From Cannabis sativa (taxonomy: Eukaryota > Streptophyta > Magnoliopsida > Rosales > Cannabaceae): DNA of 64,000 bases. The stretch covers positions 73,151,580 to 73,215,579 of the forward strand of contig NC_083610.1 in assembly GCF_029168945.1 (NCBI RefSeq), in the 5' to 3' direction. The notes beneath the pieces were generated by a model. That model saw nothing but the letters and a program-made list of their open reading frames with translations, had not been told where the DNA came from and did not search any database. Position numbers and translations under genes: made by a program. This document shows positions 35,891-47,676 of the stretch, one piece after another (position 1 is the stretch's first letter; the number at the start of each line of letters is the position of its first letter).

Positions 35891-38800
35891 CTATGGCATC
35901 CTTCCTGGATTCTCCGAAGTAGACTCGTACCCACCCAACTCCTTCTTCTTTGCATGAACAAACAGATCAACACACAACTTCTTACGAGTGAATGCAATGT
36001 CCAACTTCTTAGGAATCTTATCAATCAATCCATGCATAAAGAAATGAGCATACTTTATGATAAAAACACCACAATCACTACATCACAAAAATAAACCCAT
36101 AGCAATTGTCAGATAACAAAAAATAAACAATAACATAGAATCATAAATATAGAAAAAAACAAAGATAGTTACCTATCCTCTTGTTGTGGCAAATTATCAA
36201 CCACGACAATATCAAACGCATCAGTATCTTTTTTACCTTGCCAGTGCTTACTACTCCTGTCAATATCTTTTCTCCCCTCATAGAAATTAACATGTGACAG
36301 TAAGATAGGAATTATTACAGCAAATGCACGAACAAAACTCTCTGAGTTGTTCTTGTACCTCCCAAACCTCATAGAATTTAACACTTTTAAGCATCTCATC
36401 TTAATGTCAAGAATACACAATATCCAATGAGCAAGAACAATCACGTTAACAGGCATTAGTACGAAATCAAGCTCAGCCCAGGGTTTATTGCATAACATAT
36501 AAAAACCCGCTATGTATGCAGCTGCCTTAGAATCCTTCTTAATCGAATCAACATTTTCACCACTTGCAACAAACTCATTATATAAATCAAAAATTTGAGA
36601 AGCAAAGAAGCAATCAGTAGTATTACCAGAAATTTTCACAGACTGGTCATACTTTAACTTCTTTCTCAAATAGTAGAAACAAACATCAATATGCTGCAAT
36701 AAACATAAAACAATCCAAAGTTATAAACAAATATACAGAAAAAGTATACAATAAACAAAAAAAAATATATAATAACACACTAACCGAGCATGACAAGTTC
36801 TTCCCAACAGTAAGCAAATCATAGAACCACATCTTATCATCAATTTGACAAACCACAAAATCCAATGGAACCTTAAGCTTCCTATGACATTCTTTAAACT
36901 TCTTCACTTTGTTTTTATCATTAAACCCAATCTTAAACCACTGATCAAAAGATTTAGCTTGCACATCATCAATCACATTGAAAAAGCCAAATCCAAAAGC
37001 ACATGATCCAGGACGTCCACCTTTTGGTTTACCAATACTACCTGAACCAAATTCTGTGGTATACGGACTGTTGTATACAGAACTAGGTTTCCTCTCTCTA
37101 TTTCCAACTGTAGGAGTTTCTTCCTCCAATTTTATAGACTTTCCCTAGCATTCAAAACAATTACAAACAAATAAAAAAAAAGTAAGTGAAAAGAAAAAAA
37201 AAACAAACTACCAAATAACATAAACAAAATAAAAAGAAACCTTTTTCAAACTGTCTTCATAGGAAACCAAATGATCATTAACAACCTCCATGGTAGATAC
37301 AGAAAAGCTTTCTTGAGAACCATGTTTCTTCTCAACACCAACAACATCAGTCTTAAAATATCATGCAAAAAAAAAACAAAATATATGTAAACATAGTAAA
37401 CCAAAAATCAATACTCAGAACATAAACAAGAATAACAAAAAAAAAGTAAACAAACCTTGTCCAACCCATAGGTAGATAAAACATCAGCATTTGTTGCCTC
37501 TAATTTATTTAAAGACTTATCCTAAAAACAAAAAATAAAAATAATTAAACATGACAAAATGATTCAAAATATAAAATAAACTAAATAAAAAAAAGTATAC
37601 AGTAAACAAAAAATGACAAACCTTTTTAATGCTTCCCTCATAGGCATCAATCTTTTCATTTATAATCTCCAAAGCAGACACAGTGATACTATCCTCAGTG
37701 CCTTGACTATCAAACAACTTTCCCTTACTAGCAACACCTTCAACATCATTTACACTTGCATCTACATCAACTGCTCTGCCCTCAACATTATCTTTATTAC
37801 TCCCATCTGCAACATCTTTTGCTTCTTCAGTATTCTTTCCCTCAACATTGTCTTTATTTGTCCCATCTGAACCAATAGCTTTAACAGCATCACCACCCCC
37901 CAAACCCTGTAAATATACAAAACAAACATAAAGAACATTTGACAGAGACAAAAAACAACATAGTAACAAATCATCTAAATAATGAAAAACCTAAAAAATA
38001 AATAAACTTGCCTGGTCATCTCCACCATCATCTTCATCCTCCTTAGATTTTTTAACAACATCCTTAAAAAGGCCATGATCATCAACAACCTGTTCTTCAT
38101 CATTCAATTTATCAGTATTCTTTTTTTCTTCAGTAAACCAATCAGGTTTACTAGAAATAAAACTCATAATATCAAATGAAGGAGCATCATCATTAAAAAC
38201 CTACAAAAAAAAAACCCCATTAAACAATAAAAACATTAATAACAAAAAGAAAAAATATTCAAAAAACAAAAAATATTCAATAAACAAAAAACAATATACT
38301 AGTTTACAAAACAAAAATAACCTGAGTATATTGAATATTCTCATCGAGTCCAACAGTTTCAATTGCATCTTGACTTTTCACATCAAAAACTTCAACATCA
38401 TTTAAATCATCATTCTTGCAACAAAAAAAAAAAAAAACAACAAAATCAAAATAACATATGAAAAAACAAAGAAACATCTAATAAACTAATAAATAAACAT
38501 AATCAAAAAACAAACCTTGCCGTCGCTCTCATCAGGACTATCATTTCCATCTTTAGAAATTTTTGCATTTTCAATAGCTTCCTTCAACTCATTAAACTTC
38601 AATTCCATAAAAAAAAACCAAGCCTTCACTGATCTTTGAGTCAATATACGACTGAAGACTTAACTGCAACTCCTTGAATCTACCCTCTAACACATTATTC
38701 AATACTTCAATAGACTCATCAGTCTTTTTTTGCCTAGAAATAAACTCCTTCATCTTACGCATCACACCATCGACATCAAACCCACCAGTAAACTCCTTCT

Positions 38801-40933
38801 GTACACCAGAAGATCCAACTCTATCAACATTAAACTTTGAGAATGGAACATCATCAAAGTCATCATCTGACTCTTCTCGGCCAATAAACTCCATTCCAGT
38901 AAGGACCAATAAACCATTCCTTTCATTTTCAGTAGGCACAATATGTTTTCCTTTCAGCTAGCAAAACAAAAAAAAATAATTAGTTTACAAAATATAATAA
39001 AAACAACAAATAAACAATTTACAAAATATAAAAAATACCTTATTTGAAGATAGAACTTTCTTCTCAACTTCACTTGAATTTGGATTTCCAATACTCTTCC
39101 ATCTACAAAACCTATATGGTTTACCAGAATCATAGGAACAAAACCTTGCCTTCAAGCACAAAGGAATGGTTTCATACAACCAAACCAAAAATGCAAAAGG
39201 TAAACCAGGAAGTTTATAAGATCGATGACCCTTTTCCAAATGTTTCCCTTTAACCTTAGCAAGAGGCTTAGCAACACCTTTTCCCTTCATAACACCCCTC
39301 AGACCAATCTTTAAATTGTGCAAAGTTAATTCAAACACTGGTATACCCCATGGAAAACTACCATACTCATCAACCCCAATTATGTTCAAAATCTTAACAG
39401 GAACTTTTTTTGAGTAAACGCTACTAATCAAACAATTAGTAACAAAGTACAAAACAGCCATCTTCACAGCATACTCATCTGACTTGAAATCAATATACAT
39501 AAACCTATGCTCAACAGCACTAACAGTCACTGTCTGATCACAAAAATATCGATCAACAAAAGCATTTTCTCTGTGTGTATACTTACTCAAATCGGCATCA
39601 CCAACACACAGTAAACCAGAAACAACAGCAAACTCAGCTAAACTGAATCTGAAATTCTCATCACCAAACTTAAACCACATTTCTTTTTCATTTTTCTGAT
39701 ATACCTCCCTATGTAAGGCATTATGAACTAGTTGAGACTGAAAACCAACAGGATGGCTATCCAAAAAATAACCAAAACAAGTACCACGAAACAACTTACG
39801 TTGATCTTTAGTCAACTTGGAATTAATATTTTTGACAACAATGTTATCCTGATTAGGGAATAACATCACTTTTCCCTGAATCTTTTCACTAGGCTTGAAA
39901 TATAAATCCCATTCCTGTAAAAAAAAATGATATACAAAGAAATCCACACATTAAACTAAAAATAAACGTCAATAAACAACTTCACAGTATACAATAATCA
40001 TTTAAATTTGTAAACCAAAACTTTCCACTGTAAACAAAAAAAAATACACATCAATACCTAAAAAACTATAATAAACCATAAACATACAAAGATAAACCAG
40101 TAAACTTAAACATAAACCTAAATAAACAAAATCGAAAAAAAATTAACAAATAAACTAAAAAACCAATAACAATAACCTAAAAACAAATAATCAAACCCTA
40201 TAATAAACAAAAACAGAAAATATATTTGTAAACCAAAACTTTCCATAGTAAACAAGAAAAATACCCATCAAAAATCTAAAACACAAAAATAAACCATAAA
40301 CATACAGAAATAAAACAAAATAAACTTAAACATAACCTAAATAAACAAAATCAAAACAAATTAACAAATAAGCCAAAAAAACACATAAACAGTAACCTAA
40401 AAACAAATAATCAAACCTATAATCAACAAAATAGATTACAAACATCATGAAAAATAACAAAACAAAAACAACACCCAAAAAACCACAAATAAAAATCGAC
40501 TACCATATAAACCAAAAAAATATTACAAACAAACATCAAAAACATTTAAAAACATAAAACAATAAACTATAAAATCTAAAAATAAATTAAATCCCTAAAA
40601 ATCGTAAACCCAATACAACCAAATAAAAAATTAAAAATCATAAAAATACCTTCAAATCATTACGAACTTCAACCTCCAAGTCTTCACTATCATAATCCTC
40701 AGGCAAATCTTCAGCAACTTGCTTCATCGAACATCTTCTTTCTTCACTTTATCAACAACTCTTTTTCTCTTTTGCAATGCCGAGCCACGGCTACCATCCG
40801 ATGATCCACCAGAACCACCAGAACGATCAGAATCATCACGATCTCCATCATCAGAGACATCTTCCATTTTCTTCTTATCAGCAGCTACCTTTACAGAATG
40901 CGAAGGAGAAATTGAAGAACGAGTTTTAACCAT
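35891..40933 (-). pseudogene. Kaonashi ULP-like gene: DUF1985-like domain plus C48 protease
   Basis: I place 11 exons on the minus strand: 40650-40933, 39039-39914, 38516-38957, 38322-38414, 38012-38200, 37622-37906, 37456-37521, 37241-37351, 36785-37145, 36173-36695 and 35891-36077. Most introns are GT-AG; the one after 38012 reads AG|GCAAGT (GC-AG). Exon 1 is acidic/Ser-rich (MVKTRSSISPSHS). Exon 2 carries the DUF1985-like domain (LFRGTCFGYFLDSHP, RFSLAEFAVVSGLLC). The last two exons hold the Ulp1/C48 core: VNVIVLAHWILCILDIKM with the His, and PQQEDSDCGVFIIKYAHFF with the Cys split across the last intron. The usual catalytic Asp is Asn (KVLNSM). Frame breaks occur in exon 1 near 40727 and in exon 3 at a T run near 38605. 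Confidence 0.82.
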
Positions 40934-41089
40934 TTTTTAGGTTTACAGATGATAATAACAAGGCAATAAACGAAAATGATGCACTCAAACTCTCTTGCTA
41001 ACACGAAAATAAACCACCCCAAGAGGATGAAACCCTAACCCATATACTCTGTATAAAACGAAAACAGAGATACGAAAACTCAAAATGAA

Positions 41090-41097
41090 TATTTATA
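41090..41097 (-). promoter_or_regulatory. TATA box of the ULP-like gene
   Basis: TATAAATA in the minus sense, about 157 bp upstream of the ATG at 40933, the same octamer as in front of the transposase. Confidence 0.5.
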
Positions 41098-41344
41098 AAA
41101 CAAACTTTACCTATTTATACAAACACTTAAAAAACCATAAAAATGGTAAAATACAATATAAAAATAAAAAAAAAATAATGATTACAATCCTCTAAAACCG
41201 TCCATAATTTGAATTACACATGCAAAAAAAAGTGGCGCGTGAACAGTTGAACACTGCAAACTGGAAGACGTGCAGGACGTGATGTGATGACGTCATCACA
41301 CATCACACGTCCCATTCAGTTTTTTTAAAAAAAAAAATGAATTA

Positions 41345-41446
41345 ATTTGATAACGGTATAAAAAACGGTACATTTTGATATATAAATGACAGCACCATAT
41401 TTTTGTAAAAAGAATGGAATTAAAGTACTGGAATGTAAATTTTCCT
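41345..41446. repeat. Internal terminus-like sequence of the MULE
   Basis: ACGGTA..CATATTTTTGTAAAAAGAATGGAATTAAAGTACTGGAATGTAAATTTTCC is laid out like the true right end at 43905-43990 (ATATTTATGTAAAT.., TGCTTGGATGTAAATTTCCC). The two are similar over about 60-90 bp. Confidence 0.6.
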
Positions 41447-43990
41447 AAAAAATATTACAACACGATACACAACAAAACATAATAAAAAAAGGGATTTTTT
41501 CAAAAATATACGTTAAATACAAAGTAATTAAAAAAATAACTTAATAAATCTCAATTACAATAATATCTTGCCACGTCATTAAAAAATACCTTAATTTGAA
41601 AATAATATACCTGAAATGAAACTAATCCCGTAATCCTTTTTTTTTTTTTTTAAATTTTTCTGCGTTTTAAAAGTAACCTTTTGGTTGCTTATGATGTTGA
41701 TAATAAACCAACAGGTAACTTTTTCGCAAAAAAAAATATATATATTTTTATATTATATAATTTGAGATACATTTTAGTTACCTCTAAAATATAGATGTAT
41801 ACACTTTAATAGTCAATTAATTATTTAGGTTAATATACTTGAGTAACTTTTAAGTTTATTTTCGAAAATAATAAGTTGTCATTCAGTAAGCTACTATTTT
41901 AGTAAATTTTATTTTTTAAAAAATATATATTATAAATATTTAAGTCACTCATATTTTTAAAATATAAATTAATATATACATTATGATTAGTTAAATAAAG
42001 AATGAAGTTACAAATAACTTTTAAATCATTACAAATACAATATTTTTTTAGACTAATAGCAATTAATTACTTTTGATAAAATCATCAATTGTAAAATAAA
42101 AAGATGATGATCATACCAAATATTCTATAATGAGATATGCATATACTCATATATGTCACATAAACTTATTAGTTTATTTTGGCGTATTGAAACAAATTTC
42201 CATTCTTTGTTTACATTTTTCATATAGTCTACTATCGTATATGTTAATAAATCTATTGGTTTATTTTAGCATTTTGAAACAAACTTTTATTTTTCTTTTC
42301 ATATATTGGAACAACAATTTATTTTTTGTTTCAAACACAATGTGTGCCTATAAAATAACAAATTAATTAGTCTATTTTTTTAGGTCGAGACATCAAATCT
42401 AGTTGTATACAAAATACATGACTATAACATGTCTTACACAGTAAACCTGGATAACAATCTATACACTTGTTAAAGATTTGAATATGATAAAATATCTTGC
42501 TCACATAAAATGCATTGCTCATAAGTTTATTTGTCATATATCCCAAATAAACTTATTAGTTTATTTTGATATATTAAAACAAATTTTTATTATTTGTTTA
42601 CATAGCAGCCTTTTCGTATAGTCTACCATCGTATATACTAATAAATCTATTAGTTTATTTTGGCATATTACAATAATTTTTATGTTTCTTTTTGTATATT
42701 GGAACTACAATTCATTTTATTTCATATAGCCTATCATTATATATGTCAATAAACCTACTAATTTTTGTTTGTGGGAACAGCATTTTTTTTTTTTCAATAC
42801 ATAGTAAACTATAATAAAATAGAATGATATACGCCAATAAACCTATTAATTTATTTTTCGTATATTGGAACAATAATTTATGTTTTTGTTTCAAACACAA
42901 CCTATCATTATGTATGCCTATTAAATAACAAACTAATTAGTCTATTTTTTTAAGTCAAGACATCAAATCTAGTTGTATACAAAGTACATGACTGTAATAT
43001 GTCTTACATAGTAAACTTGGATAACAATATATACACTTGTTAGAGATTTGAATATGATAAAATGTCTTGTTCATAAGTTTATTTGGTATATATGTCTATA
43101 CTCATATATGCCAAATAAACTTATTAGTTTATTTGCATATTGAAACAAAAATAAAACATGATGATTTTTATCAAACTAAGAATAAAAAAAATGAGTTCTT
43201 CATAAATAAATTAACAAACAAGTTATCCATGTGTATAAAATTTATATTTTTGATTTTTTTAAACTGAAAACTAAATGATATATAACATGCATTTTACATA
43301 GAGAAATTTTTATATTTATGACGGAATCCGATTCAGAATATCCCTCCCACTCCTAACATGTATATATATATTTTTTGGTAATCTAAATTAGTGTAGAAAC
43401 TAATTAGTTATCATAGTATACTATAATATAATTAACTAAATTCTAAAACAAATATTAATTAAGATTAAAAAAACAACAGTAACTAATTAGTATATGATTG
43501 GTATCATGAGCAATCTAATAATTTTTTTTTATTTTAGAAATAGCAAAAAATATATGCTTTCCATATTTTAAAATGTCCACATTGAAAAGTAGATTACAAT
43601 AATATATTTTTTAAGCTCAACCGAGTTATGATGTGGCCATGAATTCTTTTTAAAGTTAAAGATAAAAGAGAAAAGAAAAAGAGAGAAAGATAAAAAAAAA
43701 AATAACAAGAAGATCGAGTAAATTAGGTATTCTTATAAACTATAAAATAAATAAGTAAATAAATAAATGAAAATAATGTTTTTCTCTCACTTCAAATAAC
43801 TGAACAAATTTTAAAAAAGCAAAACGATAATAGTATGAAATATATCTCATCAGTTAATGTCATATATATACTTAAAGTAAAATAATTAATGTGTGAACGG
43901 TATTGGAAAACGTTAATATTTTTATATTAATTTGGATCACAATATTTATGTAAATAAATCAATATTAATGTGCTTGGATGTAAATTTCCC
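41447..43990 (+). mobile_element. AT-rich MULE tail with two decayed SWIM-exon copies
   Basis: Two diverged copies of the start of transposase exon 2 occur at about 42385-42535 and 42953-43085. Both contain GTTGTATACAAA.TACATGACT, then GTAAAC.TGGATAACAAT and GATTTGAATATGATAAAATG, compared with 34800-34905. Between them AAACTTATTAGTTTATTTTGG-type phrases recur. Nothing is open to translation. The outer terminus at 43990 is the one with the target duplication. Confidence 0.65.
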
Positions 43991-43999
43991 AAGAAAATA

Positions 44000-44615
44000 A
44001 TTACAAAAAGGCTCCTTAATAAGATTTGTCTATAAAAATTATCCCTTAAAGCAACATCCAATCAAACCCTAGTACCATGTCCAAAATAATTATAATCATT
44101 TCTAAGAATCAATAAAAATTCAAAAGCTATTTTCTCAAATCTCGCCACTCACAAAAACATAAACACTTAAACTTGGTAGCTTTTTTAAGCAAATATGTGC
44201 TAACAACCATCTTACCACAAAGTTTGGCATGTGCAATTTGTAACTCTAAAAAAATTCTAAGTAACAAAGATAGCAAAAATTGGCTTGAAAATAACATTTT
44301 ACAAGAATAAATGAGTAATTTTTGAAAATTTTGACCATGAAAATATTAATATGACAAAAATTAAGAAACATGCTTGAATATGCTCACCACCCTCAACTAA
44401 AATAAGACAGTGTCCTCAATGTCTAAAGATATAAAAATTAAAAGAATAGGGAAAGAGAACACCTGAAGAGCAAGCAACCATGGATAGCAGCGATATTGAT
44501 CCTCTAAAAACATAAAAACTGAAAGAAAAAAAAATGATAACAAATAACAAAATAAGATGACAAAGATAAAAGGAAAAAGAGAACAAACCTGTGTACAAGA
44601 TCGGGAAAGCACTAC
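44000..44615 (-). other. Athila unit 1, sequence between integrase and 3' noncoding part
   Basis: It is matched almost base for base by 48392-49006 in unit 2. In the minus sense GACATTGAGGACACTGTC followed by TTTTAGTTGAGGGTGG is a phrase often seen downstream of Athila pol. Short ORFs here show no domain I recognise; an env-like gene is not visible. Confidence 0.5.
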
Positions 44616-46260
44616 TCAAGGCTGGTAAACTGGAGCCACGAGGATATCCTCGACAGGCTGGGGCACCCTCTCTATGTAGTGTTTCAGTCTTTGGCCATTC
44701 ACTTTGAATTTTCTCCCATCGGTTGGGTCTTCGACCTCAACAACACCATGGGGGAAGACAGTTTTTACAATATACGGCCCAATCCACCGGGATCTCAGCT
44801 TCCCAGGGTGGAGATGCAAGCGAGTGTCATAAAGATGCACTCGCTGATTTGGCTCAAATTCTTTCCTCAAGATCTGCTTGTCATGAGCCGCTTTTAATTT
44901 AGCCTTGTAGATCCTTGAGTTGTCATAAGCATCATTGCGCAACTCCTAAATTTCTGACAACTGAAGCTTACGATTAAGGCCTGCCGCGTTGAGATCAGAA
45001 TTTAGGCTTTTTACAGCCCAGTATGCTTTATGTTCCAGTTCAACAGGGAGATGGCAGGCCTTGCCATAGACTAGTCTGTAAGGAGACATGCCTAGCTGAG
45101 TTTTGTAAGCAGTGCGGTAGGCCCAGAGAGCATCGAGAAGTCGGGAGGACCAATCTTTGCGGTCAGGGTTAACCGTCTTTTCTAAAATTTGCTTAATTTC
45201 ACGATTAGCTAACTCAGCTTGGCCATTTGTCTGTGGGTGATAAGGCAGTGCAACCTTGTGAAGTACACCATACTTTTGCATCAAATGCTCAAAAGAGTGG
45301 TTGCAGAAATGGGTGCCTTGGTCACTGATGATAGCTCGTGGTGTGCCAAAACGAGATAACACATTTTCTTTTAAGAATTTCACAACAGTTGTGTTATCTG
45401 CATTTCGACATGGCACGTCTTCAACCCACTTGGAGACATAGTCTATGGCAAGGAGAATGTAAAGGTAGCCAGAAGAAGGTGGGAACGGTCCCATAAAATT
45501 CATTCCCCAACAGTCGAATATTTCTATTATGAGCATTGGGTTCAATGGCATCATGTGTCGGCGGGATAGCGCACCTAGTTTCTGGCACCTTTCACAAGAT
45601 CGACAGAAATTGTTAGTGTCTTTGAACAAAGTGGGCCAGTATAGACCACACTGTAAGATTTTTGCAGCAGTCTTTTTCATAGAAAAATGACCACCACATG
45701 CTTCGTTGTGGCAAAAGTTCAAGACACTAAAAAATTCATCATCTGGAATGCAACGTCTCATAATTTGGTCGGGGCAGTACTTGAAAAGATATGAATCATC
45801 CCAGTAAAAGTTACGGACCTCGACCAAAAATTTACGTTTATCTTGTGCATTCCAGAAAGCAGGAAGCTCACCAATCACTAAGTAATTAACAATATGAGCG
45901 TACCATGGTAACTTAGTGATGGTGTAGAGATGTTCATCAGGGAAGTCATCTCGGATAGCAGGGCCATCAGCGGAATCAGAAAACTCTAGACGAGATAGGT
46001 GGTCCGCTACCACATTTTCAACTCCTTTCTTATCCTTGATGGTCAAGTCAAATTCCTGTAACAGAAGGATCCACCTAATTAAGCATGCCTTAGCATCCTT
46101 TTTGGAAAGGAGGTACTTAAGGGCAGAGTGGTCGGTGAAGACCGTGATAGGGGAACCGATCAGGTAGGAACGAAACTTGTCAAGTGCGAATACTACGGCA
46201 AGCAACTCTTTCTCAGTAGTAGAATAGTTCATTTGAGCACTATTAAGAGTTCTACTTGCA
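44616..46260 (-). pseudogene. Athila RNase H-integrase, unit 1
   Basis: The minus-strand ORF begins in the tRNA-derived sequence and enters RNase H at [33 protein letters not shown] and [13 protein letters not shown] are further RNase H landmarks. Integrase follows, with zinc-binding H, H, C, C ([26 protein letters not shown]) and catalytic region [20 protein letters not shown] and [11 protein letters not shown]. The first catalytic Asp is Asn here, whereas unit 2 has D. A stop at 44943-44945 separates the C-terminal GPY-like tail (RSRWIGPYIVKTVFPHG). RT and everything upstream are missing. Confidence 0.9.
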
Positions 46261-46328
46261 TAGTATAGTGGTAAGTATTCCCGCCTGTCACGCGAGTGAC
46301 CCGGGTTCGTTCCCCGGCAACGGCGCCA
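46261..46328 (+). other. Captured tRNA-Asp(GUC) sequence, positions 8-73 plus CCA, unit 1
   Basis: The plus strand reads as tRNA-Asp from position 8 (TAGTATAGTGGTAAG) to the discriminator base and then CCA. D arm, anticodon arm with CTGTCAC (GTC at 46287-46289), T arm and the 3' acceptor strand CAACGGCG are all present. The first seven bases of the acceptor stem are replaced by RNase H sequence. Relative to the usual plant tRNA-Asp the T loop is TTCGTTC instead of TTCGATC (position 58), and the anticodon stem has GCGAG for GCGGG. An encoded CCA shows that it derives from mature tRNA, not from a tRNA gene. Confidence 0.92.
46311..46328 (-). other. Primer-binding site (tRNA-Asp), unit 1
   Basis: In the minus sense TGGCGCCGTTGCCGGGGA, 18 nt, five bases after the LTR end. 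It is the standard Athila PBS, complementary to tRNA-Asp positions 59-76. Confidence 0.92.
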
Positions 46329-46333
46329 AAAAT

Positions 46334-47676
46334 TGATGTCGCCCAATTAGTTACACTGCGGTCGCGGTAGTAAACGGGCTATATGTCGTATCCACAGGGA
46401 GGAAAAATACACTCAAAAGGACAGTTAGTCATTTTACGAGAATAAAATATGAACCTTGAATGTGATGAGAATATTGAGAAAATGTTTTTTAAAAATTAAA
46501 CAAGTAATTAAAACGAGAAGTGATCAGAAAATGATTATGGAAGACACAAGCTTTGTACATGCAATTATATTTTCCTAATAAAATTGATTCTTTAACCTCA
46601 ACTATAATTCTACACCATTAATTATAGTTGGAAAGTGTGTATGATTAAGCTTACTATAAAAATATGTTCCCTAATTAAATTAATACTACTTCTAAAAATA
46701 CTATCATATTATATAATTTAAATCGACAAAATACCACCGGCAGAATGCAGTAAAAATCATATAATATAATAAATACTCTAATAATTAATAGTCTAACTTA
46801 CATAAGAAAAGCATGACTGAACTTATATAAAAGGTACTATTAAATTTAAAGTGTAATTAAGAAGAAGATAAATTTAATATAACAAATGTGAAAATGAAGA
46901 ACAAAGAGAATCAATATATTAGAAGAATAAAAATTGCATGAACTTACACTTGAGTCTTGCCAAAGAAATTAGCCTAGAAAAGGCATTGTCTTTACACCAA
47001 AATTAATAAAACAAAATAAAGAAGAAAGAAAGAAAAGACACAATTTTGGTATAATAACTCTAGGTAAAATCTGATGCTTTTGCTCTCCTAACTAGTCCTA
47101 TTTATAAAGTTAAAATGCTCCCCAAAATTGATATTTTCGTGTACAGTATAATGGGGAAAGTGGCACAAAATTCTGAGAGAAAATAGCTATAATGAACAAT
47201 TTTCAATCAGCACTAGGAGACAAAAGGCAACATGGGGGATACGTGGCTTTGTTGGAGAGACCTGTGCGTTAGAATTGTTGGGGAAGTGGCTTGTGCGCAT
47301 CAGTGATGGGGAGTGGTCCCACGTACTTGGTTTAGGCCTTAGATGAGAGTGGTTGATATTGGTTGATTGGTAAGAGAAAATTTGGAGTGGTGCTTGGGCT
47401 TGGACTCACATGAACAATATTTTTCCAACAAATATTATTGATGATGACATGAAGAGAAGGCCTTGATTAGGTCATGTATTGGACTTCTTCCTTGATCTCA
47501 TTCATTTATAATTTTATCACCTCATAAAATTTCTGGAAAAATAACACAAAATGAATATAAATTAAATATTTCCAATTAAAATAAATTTACCATAAAAACT
47601 AAAGAATATTTAATTTATATTAATTATATATGTATAAATAAAGGCTTAAAATGTACCAATATGAGTCTTAATCACA
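46334..47676 (-). repeat. Athila derivative LTR B (shared middle LTR)
   Basis: 1343 bp. It has a PBS/tRNA sequence on its left and polypurine sequence on its right, so it serves as 5' LTR of unit 1 and 3' LTR of unit 2. Confidence 0.92.

Larger units (their letters stand above)
32156..43990. mobile_element. Kaonashi-type Mutator-like element (MULE), 11.8 kb
   Basis: Its termini begin GGGAAATTT in both directions, share CATTAATATT about 20-30 bp in, and are flanked by the exact 9-bp duplication AAGAAAATA (32147-32155, 43991-43999). The uninterrupted sister sequence at 48380-48400 reads AAGAAAATAATTAC, which confirms the insertion. It carries a mudrA-like transposase on the plus strand and a convergent ULP-like cysteine protease gene with a DUF1985-like domain on the minus strand. 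This gene pair is characteristic of Kaonashi MULEs. Both genes have frame breaks. A second terminus-like sequence lies inside at about 41345-41446. Confidence 0.92.

Noticed and set aside
42130..43267. ORFs in the MULE tail as genes
   Set aside because: AT-rich frames rich in Ile, Leu and Phe that overlap decayed transposase-exon copies. No conserved reading.
44397..44619. Hydrophobic ORFs as a possible env-like gene
   Set aside because: They are short, overlap in two frames, and lie in a conserved noncoding stretch present in both units. There is no signal peptide or transmembrane layout comparable to an envelope-like protein.
46261..46328. A functional nuclear tRNA-Asp gene
   Set aside because: The 5' acceptor strand (positions 1-7) is missing, so the acceptor stem cannot form. 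The encoded CCA and the exact PBS position show an origin from mature primer tRNA. The same applies to 50653-50720.
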